Source: SIG575 sp045595725 | GTDB taxonomy: Bacteria; Bacillota; Clostridia; Oscillospirales; Acutalibacteraceae | Length of the DNA: 16,774 bases | Direction: 5' to 3' | NCBI GenBank assembly: GCA_045595725.1 | Contig: JAZOAY010000056.1 | Location: 1-16,774 of the forward strand | Part shown: positions 8,901 through 14,655 of the stretch, one piece after another | How positions within the stretch are numbered: position 1 is the first letter of the stretch | How the letters are laid out: every line of letters begins with the position of its first letter | The notes under the pieces: model-generated | Seen by the model: the letters and a program-made list of their open reading frames with translations, nothing else | What the model was told of the DNA's origin: nothing | Databases searched by the model: none | Translations under genes and position numbers: made by a program

Positions 8901-9996
8901 CAAATTTATCGAAAGGCCATTTTGGGAATTTAACTACAAGGTAGTCAACTGTAGGTTCAAAGCAGGCACATGTTTTCTTGGTGATATCGTTCTGAATTTC
9001 ATCAAGTGTATAACCAAGAGCAATTTTTGTTGTAACTTTTGCAATGGGATAACCTGTAGCCTTACTTGCAAGAGCAGAAGAACGTGAAACTCTGGGGTTA
9101 ACCTCGATAACTGCATACTGGAATGACTCGGGGTCAAGTGCAAACTGACAGTTACAACCGCCTTCTATACCAAGTTCTGTAATAATATCAAGTGATGCTT
9201 TTCTGAGCATATCATATTCTTTGCTTGAAAGAGTTACCGCAGGAGCAACAACTATACTGTCACCTGTATGAACACCAACAGGGTCAACATTTTCCATACT
9301 GCAGACTGCAATACAGTTACCTGCACCGTCACGCATTCTTTCAAATTCAATTTCTTTCCATCCATATATGTATTTTTCAACAAGAATCTGAGAAATTGGT
9401 GACATTGTAATACCAGTATGTGCAATAACTTCAAGATCTTCAGGTGTATAGCACACACCGCCACCTGCACCACCAAGTGTGAAAGCAGGTCTGATAATTA
9501 CGGGATAACCGATTTCAGCAGCGATTTTTCTTGCACCTTCCATAGTTGTCGTAATATCAGAAGGAATACAAGGCTGACCGATTTTAAGCATTGTGTCACG
9601 GAAAAGTTCACGGTCTTCAGCTTTATCAATTGCTTCAGCGTTTGTACCGATAAGTTTGACACCCATCTTTTCGAGGTAACCCTCTTTATTAAGCTGCATT
9701 GCAATTGTAAGACCTGTCTGTCCGCCGAGACCAGCAAGAAGACTGTCAGGACGTTCTTTTTCAATAATTCTCTTAATAGTTTCAGCATTAAGAGGTTCAA
9801 GATAAATTTCATCAGCAAGTGCTTTATCTGTCATGATAGTAGCGGGGTTTGAGTTAACAAGAACAACATCAAGCCCTGCATCTTTAAGTACACGGCAGGC
9901 CTGAGCACCTGCATAGTCAAACTCAGCAGCCTGTCCGATAACAATGGGACCGGAACCGATAACGAGTACTTTTTTGATATCTTTATTAAGCGGCAT
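5959..9996 (-). CDS. carB: Carbamoyl-phosphate synthetase large subunit fused to a degenerate DapF domain
   Basis: One uninterrupted frame of 1345 residues. Residues 1-1068 are a full CarB: N-terminal ATP-grasp half (GSGPIVIGQAAEFDYAG near 14-30, GVHTGDS, EVNPRVSRSS), oligomerisation region (about 400-550), C-terminal ATP-grasp half (GSGPIRIGQGIEFDYS near 553, GVHSGDS, EVNPRASRT), and an MGS-like regulatory domain (about 935-1065). Residues 1071-1345 follow with no linker and have the diaminopimelate epimerase fold: KMQGCGNDF at the start, NSPHCV, SSGTGACAA. Both epimerase cysteine positions are changed (Tyr1140, Ser1288), as are other ligand residues, so this part is probably not an active epimerase. 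CarB synthesises carbamoyl phosphate from bicarbonate, ammonia and 2 ATP for pyrimidines and arginine. The start codon overlaps the carA stop (TGATG), and GGAGGT within the carA 3' end serves as its SD. Confidence 0.96.
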   Translation of the reverse strand: MPLNKDIKKVLVIGSGPIVIGQAAEFDYAGAQACRVLKDAGLDVVLVNSNPATIMTDKALADEIYLEPLNAETIKRIIEKERPDSLLAGLGGQTGLTIAMQLNKEGYLEKMGVKLIGTNAEAIDKAEDRELFRDTMLKIGQPCIPSDITTTMEGARKIAAEIGYPVIIRPAFTLGGAGGGVCYTPEDLEVIAHTGITMSPISQILVEKYIYGWKEIEFERMRDGAGNCIAVCSMENVDPVGVHTGDSIVVAPAVTLSSKEYDMLRKASLDIITELGIEGGCNCQFALDPESFQYAVIEVNPRVSRSSALASKATGYPIAKVTTKIALGYTLDEIQNDITKKTCACFEPTVDYLVVKFPKWPFDKFVNSSRTLGTQMKATGEVMSIGTSFEMAIMKAVRGAEISMDTLNTKRLDDVTDIEAKLHDMDDMRMFTIFKALKNGFSVDKIHEITRIDEWFLYKLKNLADYELMLESGELTDDYYEKGKKLGYTDAAIERISGVNIMESKKSVYKMVDTCAAEFKAETPYFYSTFDNHCESRAFKRSGKDVIMVLGSGPIRIGQGIEFDYSSVHCVWSLKELGYEVVIINNNPETVSTDFDTADRLYFEPLTEEDVMNVIEVEKPIGVVVAFGGQTAIKLTKFLDEQGIQILGTSAQGIDIAEDREKFDALLEKFGIRRPQGRTIMNTDDALKAADELEYPVLLRPSYVIGGQNMQICYTPDDIRQYMQIILEQKIENPVLVDKYMMGAELEVDVISDGKDVLIPGVMQHIERAGVHSGDSIAVYPPYNLNDKMLETLIDCSEKLTLELGTKGLVNIQYLIYRNELYVIEVNPRASRTIPYISKVTGVPMVELATKIMVGQSLKSLGYGTGLYKTPPYFAVKAPVFSFEKLSDVNSSLGPEMKSTGEVLGLGENLEEALYKALTSAGFRLHDYSKKSGGVLLSVSDNDKPEVQELARKFNDFGVKIYATKSTAELIEQLGIKVHVVKKLHDDENDEVMQLLEDGKLDYIIYTGVGKKNTIEDYIRINRRAIQLSVTCITSMDTANALVDTIASRYNLYNTELVDINNMRLEKEPLDFYKMQGCGNDFIILNNFKNDISCPESLTISLVDRNYGIGANGLVLVERSSKADAKMRVFGSNGKESDLYGNCIHCVAKYLYDRGMIKKSSFKIETSQDVRKVNVHILNDEVRSVTVNMGKPDWTPETIPAESSEILKDYSISCAGKDLKINCFSLNSPHCVVFCDNVDVFDLEKVGYALDNNELFPKGINTELVQFVNKRELKLKVWKADYGLTLSSGTGACAAVAAAVENGLCGKNEDITVKTKGGELIVNYTDDGILLSGNVSMIFNGTIKY
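5962..6786 (-). other. Degenerate DapF (diaminopimelate epimerase) domain within the CarB fusion
   Basis: Residues 1071-1345 of the CarB fusion, 275 residues, the normal length of a complete DapF. Aligned by eye with E. coli/H. influenzae DapF, Asn11 and Asn190 equivalents are kept. Asn64 is Gly1131, catalytic Cys73 is Tyr1140, Asn157 is Ser, Glu208-Arg209 are Lys1279-Ala1280, and catalytic Cys217 is Ser1288. The two-lobed scaffold and glycine-rich turns (SGTGACAA) remain, so the fold is probably intact. There is no SD before the nearest internal methionines (1063, 1075), so separate translation is not supported. Confidence 0.88.
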
Positions 9997-11066
9997 CAGT
10001 TTTTACCTCCCATCAATTCTACTACATGGTCAAAAATTTTATCAGCATCTCTGTCATTCAGACCTGATTCGGGATGGAACTGAACTGAGAAAGCTTTTTT
10101 ATCCTCATAATCTATACCTTCACATGTGCCGTCGTTTACGTTAATATAAGTAACTTTGCCACCGCATTTTTCTATACTTTCAGAGTCTACAGCATAGCCG
10201 TTGTTCTGGCTTGTGATATATGTCTTACCTGTTTTAAGGCTTTTTACCGGCTGATTGCCGCCTCTGTGACCAAATTTAAGTTTAAATATTTCTGCACCGT
10301 TGGCAAGAGCAAGAATCTGATGACCGAGTCCTTCAGCAAAAACGGGAACCTTTCCTATAATTTCTGAAACAACCTTAATAGCCTCTGTATTATCTTCGGG
10401 ATTACCGGGACCATCAGAAAGAACAACTCCGTCAGGATTTGCTGCAAGAATTTCATCAGCATTTGCCGTTGCGGGAACTGTTGTTACTTTGCAACCTTTT
10501 TCAAGCAAAGCTGAAACAACATTCTTTTTGTAACCGAAGTCAACAACGGTAACATTCACGCCATCATTTCCGCTTTCTAAAGTCTCTGTTTTACCGTCAG
10601 AAACAGATTTAACAGCATTTACAATCCTGTAACTCTTGATTTCATCATAATCAACATCATCAAGACTTGTAACAATCTTAGCATTCATTACACCGTTTTC
10701 ACGGATAAGCTGAGTAATTTCACGCGTGTCAACATCATAAACACCAACAACGCCCTGCTTTTTAAGGTATTCATCAATTGTTTCTTCACATCTGAAGTTT
10801 GAGGGGTTTTCACACCATTCTCTGACAATATAACCTTTAGCCCAAACTTTATCACTTTCCTGCTGTGCACTGATAAATCCATAGTTACCAATAAGCGGAA
10901 AAGTCTGCAAAATTATCTGACCGTAATATCTCGGATCGGTAAGAGTAGCAACATAACCTACAACTCTCGTTGTAAAAACAAGCTCACCCAATACTTCACC
11001 TTCCGCACCGAATGCCTTGCCTTCAAAGATGTGTCCGTCTTCGAGGACGATGTAAACCTTTTTCAT
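9996..11066 (-). CDS. carA: Carbamoyl-phosphate synthetase small subunit lacking the glutaminase cysteine
   Basis: A 356-residue CarA. ATG 11066 is preferred because GGGAAG lies 7 nt upstream; an in-frame ATG at 11081 has a poor SD. The N-terminal CPSase small domain is clear (LEDGHIFEGKAFG, LTDPRYYGQI, PLIGNYGF, DTREITQLIRE). The class I amidotransferase domain spans about residues 165-350 (LSDGPGNPED, LGHQILALANG, GHRGGNQPVK, HPE at 331-333). The nucleophile elbow reads VFAEGLGHQ, with Gly246 where the catalytic Cys (Cys269 in E. coli) is expected. Asn289 replaces the conserved His of the QNHG motif. CarA normally hydrolyses glutamine and channels NH3 to CarB. Here it probably serves only as a structural or allosteric partner, leaving an ammonia-dependent synthetase. 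First gene of the car operon, overlapping carB by 1 nt. Confidence 0.94.
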   Translation of the reverse strand: MKKVYIVLEDGHIFEGKAFGAEGEVLGELVFTTRVVGYVATLTDPRYYGQIILQTFPLIGNYGFISAQQESDKVWAKGYIVREWCENPSNFRCEETIDEYLKKQGVVGVYDVDTREITQLIRENGVMNAKIVTSLDDVDYDEIKSYRIVNAVKSVSDGKTETLESGNDGVNVTVVDFGYKKNVVSALLEKGCKVTTVPATANADEILAANPDGVVLSDGPGNPEDNTEAIKVVSEIIGKVPVFAEGLGHQILALANGAEIFKLKFGHRGGNQPVKSLKTGKTYITSQNNGYAVDSESIEKCGGKVTYINVNDGTCEGIDYEDKKAFSVQFHPESGLNDRDADKIFDHVVELMGGKN

Positions 11067-11318
11067 AGACATACTTCCCATTCATAGAATTTTTGCATAA
11101 TAAATGGCTGATATGAAAATCAGCCAATACTTTAACGAAATTATTGGCTATAAATTGTAAAAATTACAGCCTATTTGAGATAATGATACTGCTCAAAACT
11201 AAAAGATAAGAATGAAAAAGTGTTGCTTATAAAGCAATTTTTTTGAGACTGTTCAGTTGTGTGTAAAACACAGTTAAAAATCTGCTCCATTACTGACACC
11301 CATTCTTATAATTTAAAT
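11067..11318 (-). promoter_or_regulatory. Structured carA leader with mutually exclusive hairpins
   Basis: About 250 nt lie between the inferred TSS (near 11318) and the carA ATG. Read on the minus strand, AGCCAATA (11149-11142) pairs perfectly with TATTGGCT (11129-11122). The same GGCT can instead pair downstream as TGGCTGAT (11126-11119) with ATCAGCCA (11112-11105). An upstream GGCTGTAA (11171-11164) can compete for the AGCC arm more weakly. This 1:2, 2:3, 3:4 layout resembles attenuators, but no T tract follows the last hairpin, so the mechanism is unknown. No PyrR-binding, T-box or known riboswitch signature was recognised. Confidence 0.5.
11171..11290 (-). CDS. Possible 39-residue leader peptide upstream of carA
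   Basis: An ATG at 11290 opens a 39-codon frame (MEQIFNCVLHTTEQ...) ending in TAG at 11173-11171, exactly where the first pairing segment of the leader begins. It is rich in Phe and Ser (FISNTFSFLSFSF) and has no Arg. The SD is weak (GGGTG, about 6 nt upstream). Position suggests a translated leader that could couple ribosome movement to the leader hairpins, but a chance ORF cannot be excluded. Confidence 0.3.
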   Translation of the reverse strand: MEQIFNCVLHTTEQSQKNCFISNTFSFLSFSFEQYHYLK

Positions 11319-11324
11319 CGTATA

Positions 11325-11354
11325 ATTATATACCCAAAAGCATGCTTTTGTCAA
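11325..11354 (-). promoter_or_regulatory. Strong sigma-A promoter of the car operon
   Basis: Perfect consensus boxes on the minus strand: TTGACA (11354-11349), an 18-nt spacer, and TATAAT (11330-11325). The -35 box is only 8 nt past the ylmH stop codon. The predicted start near 11318 leaves a long untranslated leader before carA, which argues for control after initiation. Confidence 0.88.
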
Positions 11355-11362
11355 GTCATAAT

Positions 11363-12148
11363 TCACTGATAAACGTCAATTTTCAAAAAATTTCTTCCTT
11401 TTTTTGAAACACCTGAAATTTCTTTCAAAACTATCTTACCTTTGGTTCGGTAAACAATCTTATCACCGATATTTACTTTTTTGTCAGATTTCAGAATCTG
11501 CGCAGAATTTACATAAATATTACCTGAAGCAATAGCGCTTGCACTTTCAGAACGCGACAGTCTGAAGCATGCAGATATAACATTATCGATTCTCATTGAA
11601 GACACGTTAATGACATCTTCGCGTATATTATTGATATTATTTGACAGTTCGTAAAACTCAATTTCTTTTACTGACACAGATGCTCTGCCTACAGATTTCA
11701 ATTCATTTTTTATGTAGGAAGATATAGTTTTACAAACTATAACATCAGCACCATTGTCGTTAACAATAATGTCACCTATCATTTCTCTTTTTATACCAAG
11801 TCCCATAAGTGCACCAAGAAAATCTCTGTGAGAAACTGAAGAAAAACTGTCTTTCTTCAATCTCAAAACTGTCAACGGATTATCACCAGGGTTTTCCTTG
11901 AAATAATTTTCTGTTAAGTCAAAATCTGACATTCCGAGAAAATCAGGTGAAAACACAAGAATATTTCTTTCAGCTGTTTCAAATCCGCCGTAAAAGACTG
12001 AGTTGACGCCATCTGAATCTGATAAAATTCTGTTCAGAATAGACTGTTGGCGAACATCAAGAAAGGATGTGGAAGTCACTACAAAGTCGTTGCTGCACTT
12101 AAATCTTCTGTCTTCTGCATAGGACAGCAAAACACTATCTTCGTTCAT
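11363..12148 (-). CDS. ylmH: YlmH-family S4-domain RNA-binding protein
   Basis: A 261-residue protein starting at ATG 12148. AAAGGA lies 9 nt upstream, while the upstream ATG at 12175 overlaps poor sequence and lacks an SD. Length matches B. subtilis YlmH (about 257). The N-terminal two-thirds has the YlmH fold (FYGGFETAERNILVF, HRDFLGALMGLGIKREMIGDI). An S4 RNA-binding domain lies at the C-terminus (about 185-245: RIDNVISACFRLSRSESASAIASGNIYVN). YlmH binds RNA and ribosomes and is linked to stalled-ribosome rescue; in many Firmicutes it sits near divIVA and cell-division genes. Here it is separate from the DivIVA-like gene by the car operon. A weak promoter may lie in the 92-nt gap upstream, but no convincing boxes were found. 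Confidence 0.92.
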   Translation of the reverse strand: MNEDSVLLSYAEDRRFKCSNDFVVTSTSFLDVRQQSILNRILSDSDGVNSVFYGGFETAERNILVFSPDFLGMSDFDLTENYFKENPGDNPLTVLRLKKDSFSSVSHRDFLGALMGLGIKREMIGDIIVNDNGADVIVCKTISSYIKNELKSVGRASVSVKEIEFYELSNNINNIREDVINVSSMRIDNVISACFRLSRSESASAIASGNIYVNSAQILKSDKKVNIGDKIVYRTKGKIVLKEISGVSKKGRNFLKIDVYQ

Positions 12149-12240
12149 TCTTTCACATCCTTTTAATGATAGCATAAAAAGTGATTATAATCAACAATTT
12201 ATACCATTTTACTTATCAGCGTAATATACAGACTTTATGC

Positions 12241-12900
12241 TTATTTTTTGTTGATTTCTTCAATCAGATTAATGACTTGAGACAAGTTTTCTCTGATAGC
12301 ATAAGTTTTATCACGCATTTCATCATCAGGCTTAACCATGTCAGGTATCATAACAGCTTTCATTCCGGCAGAGTATATTGCTCTGACACCATTGTAACTA
12401 TCTTCAAGACCCATTGCATCCGCCGGATTAACTCCGAGTTCGCTACATGCCTTCAAATAAATATCAGGTGCAGGTTTGCCGTTTTCAGTCATATCACCTG
12501 TTATAATCACATCAAAGTAATCATAAATTCCTGCTTTTTTTATGTGATTTAAAGCGGGTGTATTAGGCGTAGACGTTGCAACAGCACGTCTGATATCATT
12601 TTCTTTCAGATATTCAAGAAGTTGGATAAGTCCCGGTTTATGAGGAACACCTTCTTCCTCAAGAGTCTGACCTGTGACTTCCATTTCTCTTTTGCGAAAA
12701 TGGTCATAAGGAAAATCCTCGCCTAAAACTTCAGCAAAATACTTTCTTTTGAAGTTATCATTTGTACCGAAACAAGTATAAATCAGACCGTCAAGTTTTG
12801 GATATCCGAGTTCTGCAGATAAAGTCTTCCATGTTCTTATACCGATTTTTTCAGTGTCAAACATCAGCCCATCCATATCAAAAACAACTGCTTTAATCAT
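12241..12900 (-). CDS. HAD-superfamily (subfamily IA) phosphatase / beta-phosphoglucomutase-like
   Basis: A 219-residue cytoplasmic HAD hydrolase. Motif I is FDMDGLMFDTE with nucleophile Asp8 and acid/base Asp10; motif II is ATST at 108-111; motif III is Lys142 in GKPAPD; motif IV is LEDSYNGVRA with Glu166/Asp167. A helical cap domain lies between about 15 and 85. The arrangement matches the small sugar-phosphate phosphatases and beta-phosphoglucomutases, but the substrate cannot be read from sequence. The start has GAGG 8 nt upstream, inside the end of the ABC-F gene, and lies 14 nt after that stop, so the two are co-transcribed. Confidence 0.88.
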   Translation of the reverse strand: MIKAVVFDMDGLMFDTEKIGIRTWKTLSAELGYPKLDGLIYTCFGTNDNFKRKYFAEVLGEDFPYDHFRKREMEVTGQTLEEEGVPHKPGLIQLLEYLKENDIRRAVATSTPNTPALNHIKKAGIYDYFDVIITGDMTENGKPAPDIYLKACSELGVNPADAMGLEDSYNGVRAIYSAGMKAVMIPDMVKPDDEMRDKTYAIRENLSQVINLIEEINKK

Positions 12901-12914
12901 AAAAATACCTCGTA

Positions 12915-14507
12915 TTACATGTTTGCTTTTTCTTCAAGATATTCATCATAAGTCTGTTTCTTATCATAGAAACCGTCTTCATCAATTTTGATAATTCTGT
13001 CAGCAACTGTCTGAACAAGCTGATGGTCATGAGATGTAAACAATAAAGCTCCGGAAAATTTTGCAAGACCATCATTAAGTGCTGCAATTGATTCAAGGTC
13101 AAGGTGGTTTGTAGGCTCATCAAGAATTAGAACGTTGGCACCTGAAAGCATCATTTTGCAAAGCATACAACGGACTCTTTCACCACCGGAAAGAACACTT
13201 GCTTTCTTTGTTGCTTCTTCGCCTGAGAACATCATTCTGCCAAGCCAACCTCTGACATCAGTTTCAAAAACAAGGTCGGAATATCTTCTGATCCAATCAA
13301 GAAGATTATCTTCACATCCGTCAAAATATTCAGAGTTATCGCTTGGGAAATAAGACTGTGAAGTCGTAACACCCCATTTGAATGTACCTTCATCAGGTTC
13401 TAATTCACCTGCAAGAATTTTAAAAAGTGTTGTTTTGGCAACTGCATCTGTACCAATAAAAGCAACTTTTTCATTAGGTGTAATAACAAAACTTACGTTA
13501 TCAAGCACCTTTCTGTCTCCGACAGTTTTTGATAAATTTGAAACTGTAAGAACTTCATTACCGATTTCGCGGTCAGGTTTGAATGCAACGTACGGAAAAC
13601 GTCTTGAAGAAACAGGAATTTCTTCAAGGACAAGGTTTTCAAGAAGTTTTTTACGACTTGTTGCCTGTTTAGATTTTGATGCATTAGCACTGAATCGAGC
13701 AACAAATTCCTGCAATTCTTTCATTTTTGCTTCTGTTTTCTTATTCTGTTCTCTCATCTGACGCTGTGCGAGCTGAGTATAATCATACCAGAAATCGTAG
13801 TTACCGACATACATTGTAATTTTACCGTAGTCAACATCAACGGTATGAGTACATATTTTGTTAAGGAAATGTCTGTCATGGCTGACAACAATAACTACAC
13901 TTTCAAGTTCCATGAGGAAATCTTCGAGCCAACGGATAGCGTCAATATCAAGATGGTTAGTCGGTTCGTCCATAAGAAGAATATCAGGATTTCCGAAAAG
14001 TGCCTGTGCAAGAAGAACTTTAACTTTGATATCATTGTCAAGTTCACCCATTTTCATATAGTGATATTCATTTGTAACTCCAAGACCGTTTAGGAGGATT
14101 TCAGCGTTGCTTTCTGCGCTCCAACCGTCCATTTCAGCAAATTCTTCCTCAAGTTCGCTGATTCTGATGCCGTCTTCCTCTGTAAAATCTTCTTTAGAAT
14201 AAAGTTCTTCCTTTGCATCCATAATATCACAAAGTTTTTTATTACCAAGAAGAACCGTTCTTATTACATCACATTCGTCAAATTCAAAGTGGTCCTGTTT
14301 AAGCACAGACATTCTTTCGCCGGGAGTTATAATAACTTCACCTTTATTCGGTTCAATCTCACCTGAGAGAATTTTAAGGAAAGTTGATTTACCTGCACCG
14401 TTAGCGCCGATAATTCCATAACAGTTACCCTGTGAGAAATTAAGTGATACATGTTCAAAAAGTGTTCTTCCTCCATACTGAAGACCGATATTTGATGTAC
14501 TTAACAT
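12915..14507 (-). CDS. ABC-F family ATPase (YbiT/YkpA-like)
   Basis: A 530-residue soluble protein with two ABC domains and no membrane segments. Domain 1 has Walker A GANGAGKST (34-42) and Walker B LLMDEPTNHLD (Asp180) but a degenerate signature (MGELDND), as is usual in the YbiT branch. The linker (about 240-310) carries the RFSANASKSKQATSR string typical of this branch. Domain 2 has signature LSGGER (439-444), Walker B LILDEPTNHLD (Asp463) and an unusual Walker A, GTDAVAKTT (352-360). ABC-F proteins act at the ribosomal E site as translation factors; YbiT-type members are housekeeping rather than classic resistance factors. AGGAG 7 nt upstream supports the ATG. First gene of a two-gene operon with the HAD phosphatase. 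Confidence 0.94.
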   Translation of the reverse strand: MLSTSNIGLQYGGRTLFEHVSLNFSQGNCYGIIGANGAGKSTFLKILSGEIEPNKGEVIITPGERMSVLKQDHFEFDECDVIRTVLLGNKKLCDIMDAKEELYSKEDFTEEDGIRISELEEEFAEMDGWSAESNAEILLNGLGVTNEYHYMKMGELDNDIKVKVLLAQALFGNPDILLMDEPTNHLDIDAIRWLEDFLMELESVVIVVSHDRHFLNKICTHTVDVDYGKITMYVGNYDFWYDYTQLAQRQMREQNKKTEAKMKELQEFVARFSANASKSKQATSRKKLLENLVLEEIPVSSRRFPYVAFKPDREIGNEVLTVSNLSKTVGDRKVLDNVSFVITPNEKVAFIGTDAVAKTTLFKILAGELEPDEGTFKWGVTTSQSYFPSDNSEYFDGCEDNLLDWIRRYSDLVFETDVRGWLGRMMFSGEEATKKASVLSGGERVRCMLCKMMLSGANVLILDEPTNHLDLESIAALNDGLAKFSGALLFTSHDHQLVQTVADRIIKIDEDGFYDKKQTYDEYLEEKANM

Positions 14508-14540
14508 TTCAATACTCCTAAACTATATTTTCAACATAAT

Positions 14541-14569
14541 ATTTTACTATAATCAGCAACTCGTGTCAA
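14541..14569 (-). promoter_or_regulatory. Sigma-A promoter of the ABC-F/HAD operon
   Basis: Minus strand TTGACA (14569-14564), 17-nt spacer, TAAAAT (14546-14541), with a predicted start near 14534, about 27 nt before the ATG at 14507. It is divergent to the CDF promoter, with the two -35 boxes 22 nt apart. Confidence 0.82.
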
Positions 14570-14591
14570 CATAACTTAACACTCAAAAATG

Positions 14592-14620
14592 TTGACTAAT
14601 TGCAGCAATAGTGGTAAAAT
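14592..14620 (+). promoter_or_regulatory. Sigma-A promoter of the CDF transporter gene
   Basis: Plus strand TTGACT (14592-14597), 17-nt spacer, TAAAAT (14615-14620). The start would be near 14627, downstream of the GTG at 14611, which therefore cannot be the translation start of this transcript. Confidence 0.78.
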
Positions 14621-14655
14621 TTAACAAAATATCAATAGTAGGAGTGTTCGGTAAT

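Noticed and set aside
9418..9852. 144-codon plus-strand ORF opposite the N-terminal part of carB
   Set aside because: A shadow of the CarB reading frame with biased composition and no domain.
11221..11247. Plus-strand hairpin TTGCTT/AAGCAA followed by T7, like a terminator
   Set aside because: The stem is only 6 bp and no plus-strand gene lies upstream; on the minus strand it falls within the possible leader ORF.
11067..11318. PyrR-binding attenuator or T-box in the carA leader
   Set aside because: No conserved PyrR anti-antiterminator sequence, no T-box AGGGTGGNACCGCG, and no terminator T tract before carA.
12182..12193. 12-bp palindrome TGATTATAATCA upstream of ylmH
   Set aside because: It could be an operator, but short AT-rich palindromes are common here and nothing else supports it.
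12181..12552. 123-codon plus-strand ORF opposite the HAD gene
   Set aside because: The HAD motifs on the minus strand are complete and the plus-strand product has unusual Cys/Phe/Ile composition.
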